Source of the DNA: Verrucomicrobiaceae bacterium
GTDB taxonomy: Bacteria; Verrucomicrobiota; Verrucomicrobiia; Verrucomicrobiales; Verrucomicrobiaceae
NCBI GenBank assembly: GCA_947466075.1
Contig: CANIBP010000002.1
Coordinates: 62,001-126,000, forward strand
Direction of reading: 5' to 3'
DNA length: 64,000 bases
Positions 15,092-24,515 of the stretch are shown piece by piece; position 1 is the first letter of the stretch; each line of letters starts with the position of its first letter. The notes under the pieces were generated by a model that ran no database searches, was not told the DNA's origin, and saw nothing but the letters and a program-made list of their open reading frames with translations. Made by a program: the position numbers and the translations under genes.

Positions 15092-16756
15092 ATGTCATCG
15101 ACTCCCCGTTGGAAATCCATCGCTCTGCGCCTCTGGCGCGTGGCGTTGCTGGCGGCAGCGGTGTTTGCGATTCGGGGTTCGCATCAGCCGACGGCAATGG
15201 AACTCACGGTGGAACGAGTGCGAGATTTTTTCCCCGCAGCGGCGGTTTTGATGCCGCAAGGTGACATGCAAATCGTGAAGGACGAATCCGGTATCACGCT
15301 CGGGCATGTGATGCAAACCTCGCCGGAGGCAGATGACATCATCGGCTACTCGGGGCCGACGAACACGCTCATCGCGCTGGATGCACGCGGCAAAGTGCTT
15401 GGCCTGCGCATCCTGCAGAGCAGCGACACGACGGATCATGTGGCGGAAGTGGTGGGAAAGCGATCGTTCTTCAAGCAGTTCACAGACAAAAAGGCCGCTG
15501 ACATGGCAAATATGCCGGTGGAGGCGGTTTCAGGTGCCACGCTGACCAGCAGTGCGATTGCGGAAGGCGTTCTAAGACGTCTGGGCAAGAGCGCGACGAC
15601 TTCGCTGCGCTTTCCTGATGCGATCACGCTCGATGAAGTGAAGAAGCTGGAGCCGCAGGCCGCGAAGCTGCGCGAATCGAAGACGCATCCGGGTTCGCAG
15701 GAGGTTCTGGATGCAAAAGGTGCTGTCATTGCGTTGGCAGTTCGCACGGCACCAAGTTCAGATGGCACGGTGGGTTACAAGGGGCCGAGCGACACCTTCA
15801 TGCTGATGGATGCGACTGGTGCGATGCTGCGTGGCATTGCATTGAGGCGGAGCTACGACAACGAAGCCTATGTTGGCTACGTGACGGGTGATGCGGCGTT
15901 TTTGAAGACGTTTGATGGCATGACGACGGAGAAGATTGCGAACATCGACTTCAATGCAGCGGGCATCGAAGGTGTTTCGGGTGCGACGCAGACGAGTTAT
16001 GGCGTGGCGGAGGGCCTGCGCGGGCGGGCACAAGCATTGCTCAAGGAGAAGGAAGCCAAACGCGGCTGGTGGTCGCTGATTCGCTGGCGCTGGCAGGACA
16101 CGGGACATGTGATCATCATTTTGGCGGCGTTCGTGATGGCGTTCACGTCGTTGCGTGGTCATGCGTGGTGCCGGCATCTGCATCATGCGCTACTGGTGAT
16201 CTACGGTGGCTTCATCGCAGGAGAAATGCTCTCACAAGGACTGCTGGCTGGTTGGGCGGCGCATGGCACGCCGTGGCGGAATGCGCAAGGACTGGTGCTG
16301 CTGGCAGTGGTGGCGCTGCTGGGGCCTATTTTCACCAGCAAGCAGCTCTATTGTCATCACATCTGCGCTCATGGCGCGTTGCAGCAGTTGGTGGCGAAAC
16401 GGTTGTCGTTTCAATGGTCGCTGTCAAAACGCATGGAGGCGATTTTTTCGAAGCTGCCGTTTGTTCTGCTCGCCTTCGTGTTGTTCAGCGTGGCGTTTGG
16501 CTTGCGGGTCGATTTGAACTCACTGGAGCCCTTCGATGCGTATCTGTTTCGCGTTGCGGGTTGGGCGAGCATCGCGCTCGCCGTGGTGGGTTTAGGGTGG
16601 TCGTTGATCACGCCACTTGCCTACTGCCGCTACGGCTGCCCGACGGGAGCATTATTCAAGTTACTAAGGTTCACCGGTGATGCGGATCGCCTCGGCATAC
16701 GCGACTGGGTGGCCGCCACGTGTGTTGGTTGTGTTCTTCTCTTTACTCACGCCTGA
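15092..16756 (+). CDS. NosR/RnfG-like membrane protein with two FMN-binding domains and polyferredoxin-type membrane region
   Basis: 554 residues. After an N-terminal membrane anchor come two periplasmic FMN-binding domains, each ending in the covalent-FMN motif: VSGATLTSS (about residue 150) and VSGATQTSYG (about residue 300). Then several membrane helices carry two CxxxC clusters, CHHICAHGALQQL and CRYGCPTGALFKL, which resemble the Fer4_5 region of NosR-type electron-transfer proteins. It should pass electrons across the cytoplasmic membrane to a periplasmic acceptor. No nos, rnf or nqr partner genes are adjacent. It is divergent from the PKS gene with only 47 bp between. The duplicated FMN domain is the unusual feature. 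Confidence 0.82.
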   Translation: MSSTPRWKSIALRLWRVALLAAAVFAIRGSHQPTAMELTVERVRDFFPAAAVLMPQGDMQIVKDESGITLGHVMQTSPEADDIIGYSGPTNTLIALDARGKVLGLRILQSSDTTDHVAEVVGKRSFFKQFTDKKAADMANMPVEAVSGATLTSSAIAEGVLRRLGKSATTSLRFPDAITLDEVKKLEPQAAKLRESKTHPGSQEVLDAKGAVIALAVRTAPSSDGTVGYKGPSDTFMLMDATGAMLRGIALRRSYDNEAYVGYVTGDAAFLKTFDGMTTEKIANIDFNAAGIEGVSGATQTSYGVAEGLRGRAQALLKEKEAKRGWWSLIRWRWQDTGHVIIILAAFVMAFTSLRGHAWCRHLHHALLVIYGGFIAGEMLSQGLLAGWAAHGTPWRNAQGLVLLAVVALLGPIFTSKQLYCHHICAHGALQQLVAKRLSFQWSLSKRMEAIFSKLPFVLLAFVLFSVAFGLRVDLNSLEPFDAYLFRVAGWASIALAVVGLGWSLITPLAYCRYGCPTGALFKLLRFTGDADRLGIRDWVAATCVGCVLLFTHA

Positions 16757-16779
16757 AAACTGAATACGGAAGACCCTAC

Positions 16780-17568
16780 ATGTCCCTCATCCCCGGTTTA
16801 GAATCCAAGTTCGGTCGTTTCGCCATCCCAGGCCTCGTACAGGTCATTGCCATGTTTCAGTTGCTGGTGCTGATCATGGTGATGTTCATGTCGCCGGAAG
16901 GTGCGGCGGCCTATTTATTCTTTCTGGATCTGAATCCAACACGCGTGATGCATGGCGAAGTCTGGCGTCTGATCACGCATGTGTTCATTCCCGGCAATTT
17001 CTCCCTCATCTGGGCGTTGATCGGCACGTTGTTCATGATGTGGATCGGCCGTGCTCTGGACGCCGCTTGGGGAGCGTTCCGAGTGAATCTGTATATTTTC
17101 GGCTGGATGTTCGTGGTCACGCTCGGTGCGCTCATCTTTGGCTGGCCGGCTCCAGGTATGTTTCTTTATCAATCGCTGCTGTTTGCCTTCGCAACGCTGT
17201 TTCCAAACGAGGAAATCTATTTATACATGATCCTGCCGATCAAAATGAAGTGGGTGGCCTTTCTTGCCGCAGGCATGATGGCTTTCATGGTGATGCGTGA
17301 CCCTTCAATGCTACTGCCAGTGCTGGCGGGGCATCTCAATTACCTCATCGCGTTCGGGCCGGGCTTTGTGAGCGAACGTGCCAAACAAGCGCGTGTATTA
17401 GCACGCCGCACCCGTTTTGAATCCGCGCAACTGCCGCAAGGCACGTTTTTCCATCAGTGCTCGGTCTGTAAAAAGACGGAGCTGGACGATTCGCATCTGG
17501 AGTTCCGCGTGCTGGACTCGGGCGATGAAATCTGCAGCGTGTGCCGGGCAAAACCAATGAGAGGTTGA
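16780..17568 (+). CDS. Rhomboid-like membrane protein lacking the catalytic serine, with C-terminal zinc-ribbon-like CxxC pairs
   Basis: 262 residues from ATG 16780. The rhomboid fold is suggested by HGEVWRLITHVFIPGN in the L1/TM2 region, about six membrane helices, and AGHLNYLIAFG where the TM6 His of rhomboids lies. The TM4 GxSG motif is replaced by WPAPGMFLYQS, so the nucleophile is absent and the protein is probably an inactive (iRhom/derlin-like) member. The cytoplasmic C-terminus holds CSVC and CSVC pairs 33 residues apart, likely a zinc ribbon. The XerC-like gene begins 5 bp after its stop. Role unknown; quality control or trafficking of membrane proteins is a family-based guess. Confidence 0.7.
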   Translation: MSLIPGLESKFGRFAIPGLVQVIAMFQLLVLIMVMFMSPEGAAAYLFFLDLNPTRVMHGEVWRLITHVFIPGNFSLIWALIGTLFMMWIGRALDAAWGAFRVNLYIFGWMFVVTLGALIFGWPAPGMFLYQSLLFAFATLFPNEEIYLYMILPIKMKWVAFLAAGMMAFMVMRDPSMLLPVLAGHLNYLIAFGPGFVSERAKQARVLARRTRFESAQLPQGTFFHQCSVCKKTELDDSHLEFRVLDSGDEICSVCRAKPMRG

Positions 17569-17573
17569 ACGCT

Positions 17574-18461
17574 ATGGCTGACAAGCTCGCCGACGAATTC
17601 CTGGAGTTCATGGAGGTGGAGCGCCGTTCGTCCGAGCGAACGCTGGCGAACTACGAGCTAGCGCTGCGGCAGTGCCGCGAATGGCGCACGCCGTTTAAAG
17701 GCTGGAGCGAACTCACCGCAGATGATTTTCGCGCCTATTTGTTCGACTTGATGAAAAAAGAACGCGGTCGCGCGACGATTCGCCTTCAGTTCGCGGCGCT
17801 GCGCAGTTTTTTCAAATGGCTGACACGTCGGCGTGGTTGGAAAGCGAATCCACTGCTGGAGGTGCAGCTACCAAAGCGTGAGAAAAAATTGCCGGTGGTG
17901 CTTACGGTAAGCCAGGTGGAGACGATGCTAACGCTGCCGCTGACACTTGAAAAATCCAAGCGTGACGCGGTGTGGGCACCCGCACGTGATGCGGCGATTT
18001 TGGAGCTGTTTTACAGCACCGGCATGCGCTTGAGCGAACTGGTAGCGCTGAACGTGGCCGACATCGACACCTACACCGAAACAGTGCGCGTGTTTGGCAA
18101 GGGGAAGAAGGAACGCCTGTGCCCCGTGGGCAGCAAGGCGTTGGAGGCGGTGCAGCACTACCGCGCGAAAGCCGGCGTGCATGATGGGGCGTTGTTTCGC
18201 AGCAAGCTGGGCACCCGCATCACCGGACAGGCGGTGGATGACGTGATCACGAAGTACTGGCGCGCCTCAGGCCTGCCGGTGCACCTCACGCCACACAAGC
18301 TGCGCCACAGCTTCGCCACTCACCTACTGAACAACGGTGCCGATCTGCGCAGCGTGCAGGAATTGCTGGGGCATGCGAGTCTTTCAACGACACAGATCTA
18401 CACGCATGTCTCGACACAGCGGATGAAGGAAGTCTATGAGGCTTCACACCCGCGGGCGTGA
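17574..18461 (+). CDS. xerC: Tyrosine recombinase XerC/XerD
   Basis: 295 residues from ATG 17574; an upstream in-frame start at 17541 would overlap the previous gene by 28 bp. The N-terminal SAM-like DNA-binding domain (about residues 1-95) is followed by the catalytic domain with all expected residues: Arg in TGMRLSEL, Lys in FGKGKKERLCP, HxxR in HKLRHSFATHL, His in LLGHASLS and the nucleophile Tyr in TQIYTHVS. It probably resolves chromosome dimers at dif. XerC versus XerD cannot be told apart with certainty from one copy, so the symbol is tentative. No flanking att sites or phage genes were seen, so it is not obviously an integrase of a mobile element. Confidence 0.85.
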   Translation: MADKLADEFLEFMEVERRSSERTLANYELALRQCREWRTPFKGWSELTADDFRAYLFDLMKKERGRATIRLQFAALRSFFKWLTRRRGWKANPLLEVQLPKREKKLPVVLTVSQVETMLTLPLTLEKSKRDAVWAPARDAAILELFYSTGMRLSELVALNVADIDTYTETVRVFGKGKKERLCPVGSKALEAVQHYRAKAGVHDGALFRSKLGTRITGQAVDDVITKYWRASGLPVHLTPHKLRHSFATHLLNNGADLRSVQELLGHASLSTTQIYTHVSTQRMKEVYEASHPRA

Positions 18462-18473
18462 AGCCGTGACGTG

Positions 18474-20843
18474 TTATTTCGTCTTCACCCACGTCGCAAT
18501 CGGCGTCGCTGTGTGAGCAGCCGCTTCATCGAGCGCGAAAGTGATGCAGAGACTTTGCGGGCCTTTGATTTCGGCGAGTGCGACCTTGAGCACTTTCACT
18601 TTCGCCTTCACCAGATCGCGCGCTTGCTCACTGGCGGGCTCGGGAGGCAGGCCGGTGCTGAAAGTAGCTCCGGCGGGCGAAACAATCGTGGCCACAAGAG
18701 TTTTACCACCCAGCGTGAGCTTGGCAGTAGCCCCCTCGGTGGTTATGTCTGCCATTGTTTGCATGTTCCAAGTCAGCGTCTTGCTGTTCTTCACCTGCAA
18801 ATCATCCTGGATCACCAGATATGGCTTGGCAGCACGCACCACCATCACCCCACGGTGCACATCCTTCGCATACTTGGAATAAGCTTTCGTCATGTCCACC
18901 ACGGCCACACCGCGTTCGGGTGTGGAGGCATTGATCAACACGCCGGCCTTGGCTTCCATGTCCTGGTTGTCATCAAACATCAGGGTGCTCTGTCCCGCAG
19001 TGCCAGCGAGATAGTTGGCAAAACGTTTCGTGCGGTCGGCTCCAGGTTTCACTTCATAGCCGGTGACGCGATCTGCTTCCGCCCCAAGCTCAATCCCCCA
19101 ACGCTGACCGCCAGCGTCCAGTACGAAGCTACCAATGTCGAGTTGGGCCTTGTAGTCTTTGTTGTCGCCGCCTTTGACCCCCACAAACAGATCGGTTTTT
19201 TCCCAGCCGGAACGCACTGTGGCCACAATGCCGCCTGGCATCGCGTATTCCATGCTGTCTGCTTTGCCATCACCAGCGGCATGCGGGTTGTAGTAGATGT
19301 AGTTGCCGACGCCGCTGAAATACGAGGTGGAAACAGCCATCTTGGCACCGGCAGAAACCGCAGGGATACCGGGATTGCCGTGGACGCTGCACAGCCATGT
19401 TGCCACCCAGGGCCGCGTGCCGCCGGTCGCAGCATTGTCACCAAAATTGAACGGCTGGCCCGTGGGGCCGTAAAGATGCATGCGTGCCGTGCCAAACTGT
19501 GGAAGGCCCTCCAGCATGCTGAGGCCAAGATCCTTGCCCGTCGCACTGCGCAGTGATTGAATCACCATCGAGGCGTAATCCATCACGGCATCACCGACCA
19601 CGAGGCCTTCGGGCCAAACTCCCGCCGGGGCAAAGCGTTGGATGCCTTCACCAAAGACTTTGGCTCCAGCAGCAGCGGACTTCTTCGCGATTTCTGGATC
19701 CTCATCAGCGAAGCAGATTGCTGCGATTAACAGTGCAGAAGCCGCCGCCATTTTTTCGCCGCCGGGTGGCACATCTTCAACCTTGGCGGGTGGGCCTTTG
19801 GACTTTCCCTTGGCAGCAGCTTTGGTTGGTGCAGTCTGGCCACCCGAAACGCCTTTCGTGCTCGGTGGCACCGGTTCATCATTCACATGGGCCTCGAGTG
19901 CATCGATTCCCTTCTCAAGCAGGAACGTGCGAATCACCTTGGCTTGCTCTTGATTGAACCCGTCGCGGAACCAGTCATAGCCGAGACAGACCGCGATCAC
20001 CATATCCGCCACCGCCTGACATTCATCTGGGTGCCAATCACGGAAGTTGGACTTGTCGCAAAGCAGAATCACCTCGCGCACAGCGCGTTCCTTCCACTTC
20101 AGATCGCCATCGCCATAATGCAATGCTGCCAGCAGGCCCATGCGGTAGATCGCGCGTGAGCCTTCACTCACCGTGCCTTTTATTTCGCCGTTGATGCGGT
20201 TCAATTCGGGATCCTTCAGCAGGTCTTCGCCGGAAGCCTTCAGATTCGTCATCAGTTTCGTCAGCACTGGGTCTGTAGCCAGTTGGCCTTTGATCGCCTC
20301 CCAGCCCGCCGCGTTTTGCAACAGACGTGGGCGGACCTTCGCGATGCCGCTGAGGTAATCGTTGGCCGAAGGTGCTTTGTACTTCGACACAGGCACAATG
20401 GTGAGCGCAGGACGTGGTGGCGCTGGTTTGCTAGCGACTTTCGCGGCAGCCTTCGGTGCTGCGGCGGGAGCCGCAGGTGCTCCGGCAGGAGGCGTGGCTG
20501 GCGGTGCACCAGGAGTGGCTGCAGGTGTCGCGGGCATGGCCACTGCTGGTGCTGCAGGCGCAGGCGCAGGAGCAGGAGCAGCCTGCATCGCAGCGTAGCG
20601 TGTCTTGGCATATTCAAAGTCAGCAGGGCTGAGAGTAGCAATCGGCACATCAAATTCTTTGCCGTCCTTCATCTTAATCTTCAGCGTCTTCGCCACCGCA
20701 TCGACGGAAACCAGTGTGGCTTCGATCTGCTTGCCTGCGGTGTTGGTCCACATGCGAAACTCCTCTGCGAGCTGTGCATGCACAACGGTGACGGTAAACA
20801 GACCAGTGGCGATAAGGGTGAGGAAACGCGAGGCGGATTTCAT
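18474..20843 (-). CDS. SHD1-domain, heparinase II/III-like secreted protein
   Basis: 789 residues from ATG 20843, which opens a signal peptide (MKSASRFLTLIATGLFTVTVVHA). The next ~55 residues (FRMWTNTAGKQIEATLVS to ATLSPADFEYAKTR) match the SHD1 domain that is common in Planctomycetota and Verrucomicrobiota. An Ala/Pro-rich linker follows, then an alpha/alpha-toroid-like region containing DWHPDECQAVADMVIAVCLGYDWF and a C-terminal beta-sandwich, the overall plan of heparinase II/III or alginate lyase families. It probably binds or cleaves an acidic polysaccharide. The substrate is not decidable. The stop lies 12 bp from the convergent XerC gene. Confidence 0.72.
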   Translation of the reverse strand: MKSASRFLTLIATGLFTVTVVHAQLAEEFRMWTNTAGKQIEATLVSVDAVAKTLKIKMKDGKEFDVPIATLSPADFEYAKTRYAAMQAAPAPAPAPAAPAVAMPATPAATPGAPPATPPAGAPAAPAAAPKAAAKVASKPAPPRPALTIVPVSKYKAPSANDYLSGIAKVRPRLLQNAAGWEAIKGQLATDPVLTKLMTNLKASGEDLLKDPELNRINGEIKGTVSEGSRAIYRMGLLAALHYGDGDLKWKERAVREVILLCDKSNFRDWHPDECQAVADMVIAVCLGYDWFRDGFNQEQAKVIRTFLLEKGIDALEAHVNDEPVPPSTKGVSGGQTAPTKAAAKGKSKGPPAKVEDVPPGGEKMAAASALLIAAICFADEDPEIAKKSAAAGAKVFGEGIQRFAPAGVWPEGLVVGDAVMDYASMVIQSLRSATGKDLGLSMLEGLPQFGTARMHLYGPTGQPFNFGDNAATGGTRPWVATWLCSVHGNPGIPAVSAGAKMAVSTSYFSGVGNYIYYNPHAAGDGKADSMEYAMPGGIVATVRSGWEKTDLFVGVKGGDNKDYKAQLDIGSFVLDAGGQRWGIELGAEADRVTGYEVKPGADRTKRFANYLAGTAGQSTLMFDDNQDMEAKAGVLINASTPERGVAVVDMTKAYSKYAKDVHRGVMVVRAAKPYLVIQDDLQVKNSKTLTWNMQTMADITTEGATAKLTLGGKTLVATIVSPAGATFSTGLPPEPASEQARDLVKAKVKVLKVALAEIKGPQSLCITFALDEAAAHTATPIATWVKTK

Positions 20844-20943
20844 GGCAGGATGCGGTTGAGCTAAAGCAGCGTTTTGTGGCTTGGTGGTCAAGCCTAAACG
20901 CTGCCTGAAGCTGCTAGATTAGCAGATTTGGCCCTTCAAGAAG

Positions 20944-20993
20944 CAGGATTCTTGTCTGAATCCTCCTGCCGGAGCCAATCGCATGGCTCCGGC
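20944..20993. repeat. Two adjacent hairpins between minus-strand genes
   Basis: GCCGGAGCCA (20968-20977) and TGGCTCCGGC (20984-20993) form a perfect 10-bp stem. Directly beside it, about 20943-20968 forms a second, imperfect stem around GCAGGATTC/GAATCCT. They lie 18 bp beyond the stop of the Gfo/Idh/MocA gene. There is no T-run; they look like dispersed palindromic elements rather than a standard terminator. Confidence 0.5.
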
Positions 20994-21010
20994 GGAAGGA
21001 AATTTCGATC

Positions 21011-22510
21011 TCAAGCCTTAGCCTTTTTCTTCGGCGCTGTCTTGGGTCGTTCAGGCGGAGTGAGCGGTTCGGCCACCGGGGCTGGAGCCGTGGGAATGAG
21101 CGGGAAGGGATTGGCCTGCGGCTCCATGGCGTACTCGCGATCTTTGAGGATACCGGGCTGTGGGACGGGGTATTTGCCTTTGGCGTCGGCGATGAGGGGG
21201 GCAGGGCCGTCGAGCGTGAGTTTATCGACACCGGGGGCGAACTCGAAGGCGCTGTTGATGTAGTCGTCGTAACGGACGACCTGACCGGTGTGCGCGGCGG
21301 CACGACCCATGGCGGTGGTGACGCTGGATTTGATGCCGCGCTCGACTTCGTTGTAGGGCTTGTCCTTGATGATGGCCTCCACGAGGTCCTGCCACTCGAG
21401 ATCGTATGGATTCGGCTCGGGCTGCTTGCCACGCCAGATGATGTTCGAGCGCTGCATGTTCTGGCTGTTGAAGGTCATCGCTTTCGACGGGAAGTGGCCG
21501 GCGGTGGAAACGATGGCGCTGCCCTTGGTGCCATGCACTTGCGTGGCGAACTGGTTGTGCGTGCCGATGGCGGTGCGGCCTTCGAGGAAGAGCTTGGCAC
21601 CGTCCTTGAAGGTGTATTCGCAACTGTAGTGGTCGAAGTTTTGATCAATGTAATCACCACGGTCGCTGCGGCCGCCACTGGCTTGCACTTCGACAGGCCA
21701 ATCGTTCTTCATCCAGCAGGCTTCGTCGATGTTGTGGATGTTGAAGTCACTGAAGCCGCCGCCGCTGGCCCAGAGGAAGCTGTGGAAACGCTGAATCTGC
21801 CAGGCGAGTTCGCTCTTATCGACGTTCGGATCACGCGGCAGCGTGAAGGCAGAGCCAACGGGCCCTTGCATGCGGTAGGCGCGCATCATGAGCAGATTGC
21901 CGATCTCACCGTCCTGGATGCGGTTGAAGAGTTCACCACGCACGCGGCAATGGCGGCACATCAGACCGACGCCGACTTTGAGGTTTTTCTTTTTGGCCTC
22001 TTCATTCAAAGCGAGCAAGCGACGTGCGGTGGGGCCGTCGGTGCAGATCGGCTTTTCCATAAAGATGTTCACGCCCTTCTCGATGGCGTATTTGAAATGC
22101 ACCCAGCGGAAGGCCACTGGCGTGGTGAAGATGGCCACGTCGCCTTTGCGCAAGCTGTCGATGGCGTTCTTGTAGGCATCAAAGCCGATGAACTTGGCGT
22201 CTTCGGAGACGGACATACGATCGGGATGCTTCGTGCTGAGCGCCTCGAAGCTGCCCTTCAGACGGTTCTCGGCCACGTCGGCCATCGCGACGAGACGAGT
22301 CATGCGCGACTGGATGCCCATCGCATTGCTCGCGGCACCGGTGCCACGGCCACCGCAGCCGATCAAAGCGGTGCGGATTTCGTCGCTCCCGGCGGCATGC
22401 ACATAAGGAATGCTGATGCCAGAAAGCACGGAGAGGCCTGCGGCGGTCTTCGTGGTGGTTTTGAGAAATTCGCGACGTGAGGCGGTTGCGGGGTCAGAGA
22501 TGGTGTTCAT
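21011..22510 (-). CDS. Gfo/Idh/MocA family oxidoreductase, Tat-exported
   Basis: 499 residues. The N-terminus has a twin-arginine signal (SRREFLKTTTKTAAGLSVLSG). The NAD(P)-binding Rossmann fold begins at IRTALIGCGGRGTGAAS, and the family EKPIC motif follows (NIFMEKPICTDGPTAR). The Gfo/Idh/MocA C-terminal domain contains DFNIHNIDEACWMKNDWPVEV. The C-terminus is proline/lysine-rich (PERPKTAPKKKAKA). Enzymes of this type act on sugars or inositols; exported versions are numerous in Verrucomicrobiota and Planctomycetota and are thought to process polysaccharide-derived sugars. A second paralogue is at 60422-61687. The substrate cannot be inferred. Confidence 0.9.
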   Translation of the reverse strand: MNTISDPATASRREFLKTTTKTAAGLSVLSGISIPYVHAAGSDEIRTALIGCGGRGTGAASNAMGIQSRMTRLVAMADVAENRLKGSFEALSTKHPDRMSVSEDAKFIGFDAYKNAIDSLRKGDVAIFTTPVAFRWVHFKYAIEKGVNIFMEKPICTDGPTARRLLALNEEAKKKNLKVGVGLMCRHCRVRGELFNRIQDGEIGNLLMMRAYRMQGPVGSAFTLPRDPNVDKSELAWQIQRFHSFLWASGGGFSDFNIHNIDEACWMKNDWPVEVQASGGRSDRGDYIDQNFDHYSCEYTFKDGAKLFLEGRTAIGTHNQFATQVHGTKGSAIVSTAGHFPSKAMTFNSQNMQRSNIIWRGKQPEPNPYDLEWQDLVEAIIKDKPYNEVERGIKSSVTTAMGRAAAHTGQVVRYDDYINSAFEFAPGVDKLTLDGPAPLIADAKGKYPVPQPGILKDREYAMEPQANPFPLIPTAPAPVAEPLTPPERPKTAPKKKAKA

Positions 22511-22586
22511 GAGGAGCGCTCAAGTACGTCGCCCATGCTGCCGAGCTTGCTGAAGAATCAGCGCAGAGGTCAAAGCCGTGCGGAAA

Positions 22587-23015
22587 TCAGCCCAGCATGC
22601 CGCCACGTGCGGAGATCTCTGAAAACGCCAATGACAGGGCGTTGTTCAATTCGTGCAGAGTGATTTGTTCGAGCTGAGGATCGAGAGTCGCGGTCAAAGT
22701 CGGCGGCAGAATAATCGCCTGATGCTTGCTGCCATGGCGCGCAGGTGTTGGCTCTGGAGCTGATGGCTCAACCACCACTGGGTGCGGTGCTTCGAACAAG
22801 GTCGCCACTGGGCTGCCGCACTCAGAAACATCCACCTGCATGGATGCGTGTAGCTGCTCTAGACTGGCAAGTTGGGCATCCATCTGAGCATTGAACCACT
22901 CCTTGGTGCGCTGGATGTCCTCCGCCAGAGCCGCCAGTTCATGGGTAAACTGTTCCCCGGACCGTGTGGGCAATCCGGAAGGAGATAAAGTGGCATTGAG
23001 GCTTGAAAAACTCAT
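22587..23015 (-). CDS. Hypothetical protein, 142 residues
   Basis: I do not recognise the family. No signal peptide or membrane segment is visible. Residues about 22-60 (EQFTHELAALAEDIQRTKEWFNAQMDAQLASLEQL) should form an amphipathic helix or coiled coil. A proline-rich linker (PHPVVVEPSAPEPTPARHG) follows, then a helical C-terminus (ITLHELNNALSLAFSEISARGG). The ATG at 23015 is preceded by an AT-rich stretch that could hold its promoter. It may be a small cytoplasmic adaptor, but this is only a description of shape. Confidence 0.6.
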   Translation of the reverse strand: MSFSSLNATLSPSGLPTRSGEQFTHELAALAEDIQRTKEWFNAQMDAQLASLEQLHASMQVDVSECGSPVATLFEAPHPVVVEPSAPEPTPARHGSKHQAIILPPTLTATLDPQLEQITLHELNNALSLAFSEISARGGMLG

Positions 23016-23130
23016 GTGAAGCCAAATCTATTAAAATTTCCATAGATTATCAAGCCTTCTTCACTCTCAAGGCCATGGAATTTCAAAATAAACGCTCCTA
23101 ATGATCAGTTGCCACGAGGGAAACCTAAAA

Positions 23131-24477
23131 TCACTTCTTCTTCCCCTTCCCCGGCTTCTTCTGCACCAGCGGCCAGTCAGGATCGTCCGTGCGGGACGAT
23201 TTCATCAGCGCCTCGGCTTTGGCGACAAGGTCAGGCTTGCTCTGAGCGAGGTCCTTGGACTCTGCGGCATCGGTTTTGAGATCGTAGAGTTCAATGGGGC
23301 GCTCGGGGCCGTTGCGGACGGCTTTCCAGTCGCCGAAGCGCACGGCTTGCAGCGAGGTGCCTTCGTGGAGCTCCCAGTAAAAGTGATCACGCTGCGGTGC
23401 CGGGCCACCTTGGAGGAAGGAGACCAACGACAAGCCGTCCGTCTTGCACTCGGCAGGAATCGGAGCACCGGCGAGTTCGGCGGCGGTGGGCAGAAAATCC
23501 CAGAAAGCCCAAGGTTCATCACTCACGCGACCAGCTGGCACCTTCCCGGGCCAGCGAGCGAGGGAAGCCTGACGCAGCGCCCCTTCATACAGGCCACGTT
23601 TGTAGCCTCGCAGGCCGTTGGAGGCTTGATCAAACAGGCTGCCGACCTCGGACTTCGGATCGAACGACGAACCGTTGTCACCAGCGAGCATGACGAGCGT
23701 GTTTTCGTCGAGCTTGAGTTCCTTGAGCAGGTCCAGCAGTCGTCCAAAATCGCTGTCGAGCCGCGTGACTTGTGCGGCATACGATTTCTGCGTCATAGTC
23801 CAGTTCTCCTTCGCATAGATGCCGAGATCGTCGATTTCGTGATTCCCGTGCGGCAACGTAATCGAGTAGTAGAGGAAGAACGGCCGGTCCTTGTTCGTGC
23901 GCACGAATTTGAGCGTCTCATCGGCGATCAAATTCTGCGCGTAAGTCTTGCCGATGCCTTTGACGGTGTTGCCAGGCAGGTCGAACCGCTTGTCATCATT
24001 GTAGAGATACGTCGGGAAGTAGCTGTGCGCGTGGCGCTGGCAGTTGTAACCGAAGAAGTGGTCGAACCCGAGTTTCAGCGGACTGCCTGTCGTATCGAAC
24101 ATGCCCATACCCCACTTGCCGCAGCAGGCCGTCGCATAACCGGCATCGTGCAGAATCTTCGCCACCGTGATTGTACCCGGAGGCAGCGGTTTCTGGCCTT
24201 CCTTGCCGATCTCGCGATTTGCACGGATCGGGCAGTGCCCCGAATGCAAACCCGTCATCAACGACGAACGCGACGGCGCACAGACGGTGGTGCCGCAGTA
24301 GCCCTGCGTGAACCGCGTGCCTTCCTTCGCCATGCGGTCGAGATTCGGCGTCTTGATGAGCTTCTGGCCGTAGCAACCGAGATCACCCTGCGCGAGATCG
24401 TCGCTGAGAATGAAAATAATGTTTGGCTTCGCTAAAACGGAAGCAGCGAGGCAAAAAAAGATGAGTGCACGGATCAT
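23131..24477 (-). CDS. Secreted sulfatase (formylglycine type)
   Basis: 448 residues from ATG 24477, which starts a signal peptide ([16 protein letters not shown]). The canonical sulfatase N-terminus is [19 protein letters not shown]. The modified Cys is in [11 protein letters not shown] (C66 of C-x-P-S-R), the consensus for formylglycine conversion. The C-terminus is lysine-rich (KKPGKGKKK). It resembles arylsulfatase A / N-acetylgalactosamine-6-sulfatase-type enzymes, but substrate specificity is not deducible. It lies 38 bp downstream of the acyltransferase-glycosyltransferase gene on the same strand. Confidence 0.92.
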   Translation of the reverse strand: MIRALIFFCLAASVLAKPNIIFILSDDLAQGDLGCYGQKLIKTPNLDRMAKEGTRFTQGYCGTTVCAPSRSSLMTGLHSGHCPIRANREIGKEGQKPLPPGTITVAKILHDAGYATACCGKWGMGMFDTTGSPLKLGFDHFFGYNCQRHAHSYFPTYLYNDDKRFDLPGNTVKGIGKTYAQNLIADETLKFVRTNKDRPFFLYYSITLPHGNHEIDDLGIYAKENWTMTQKSYAAQVTRLDSDFGRLLDLLKELKLDENTLVMLAGDNGSSFDPKSEVGSLFDQASNGLRGYKRGLYEGALRQASLARWPGKVPAGRVSDEPWAFWDFLPTAAELAGAPIPAECKTDGLSLVSFLQGGPAPQRDHFYWELHEGTSLQAVRFGDWKAVRNGPERPIELYDLKTDAAESKDLAQSKPDLVAKAEALMKSSRTDDPDWPLVQKKPGKGKKK

Positions 24478-24515
24478 GGGCCGATGAGAACGACCCAGCG
24501 GCGATGATCTTGACC

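Noticed and set aside
17574..18461. Integrase of a prophage or integrative element
   Set aside because: No att repeats, tRNA or phage genes nearby; the size and motifs fit housekeeping XerC/D.
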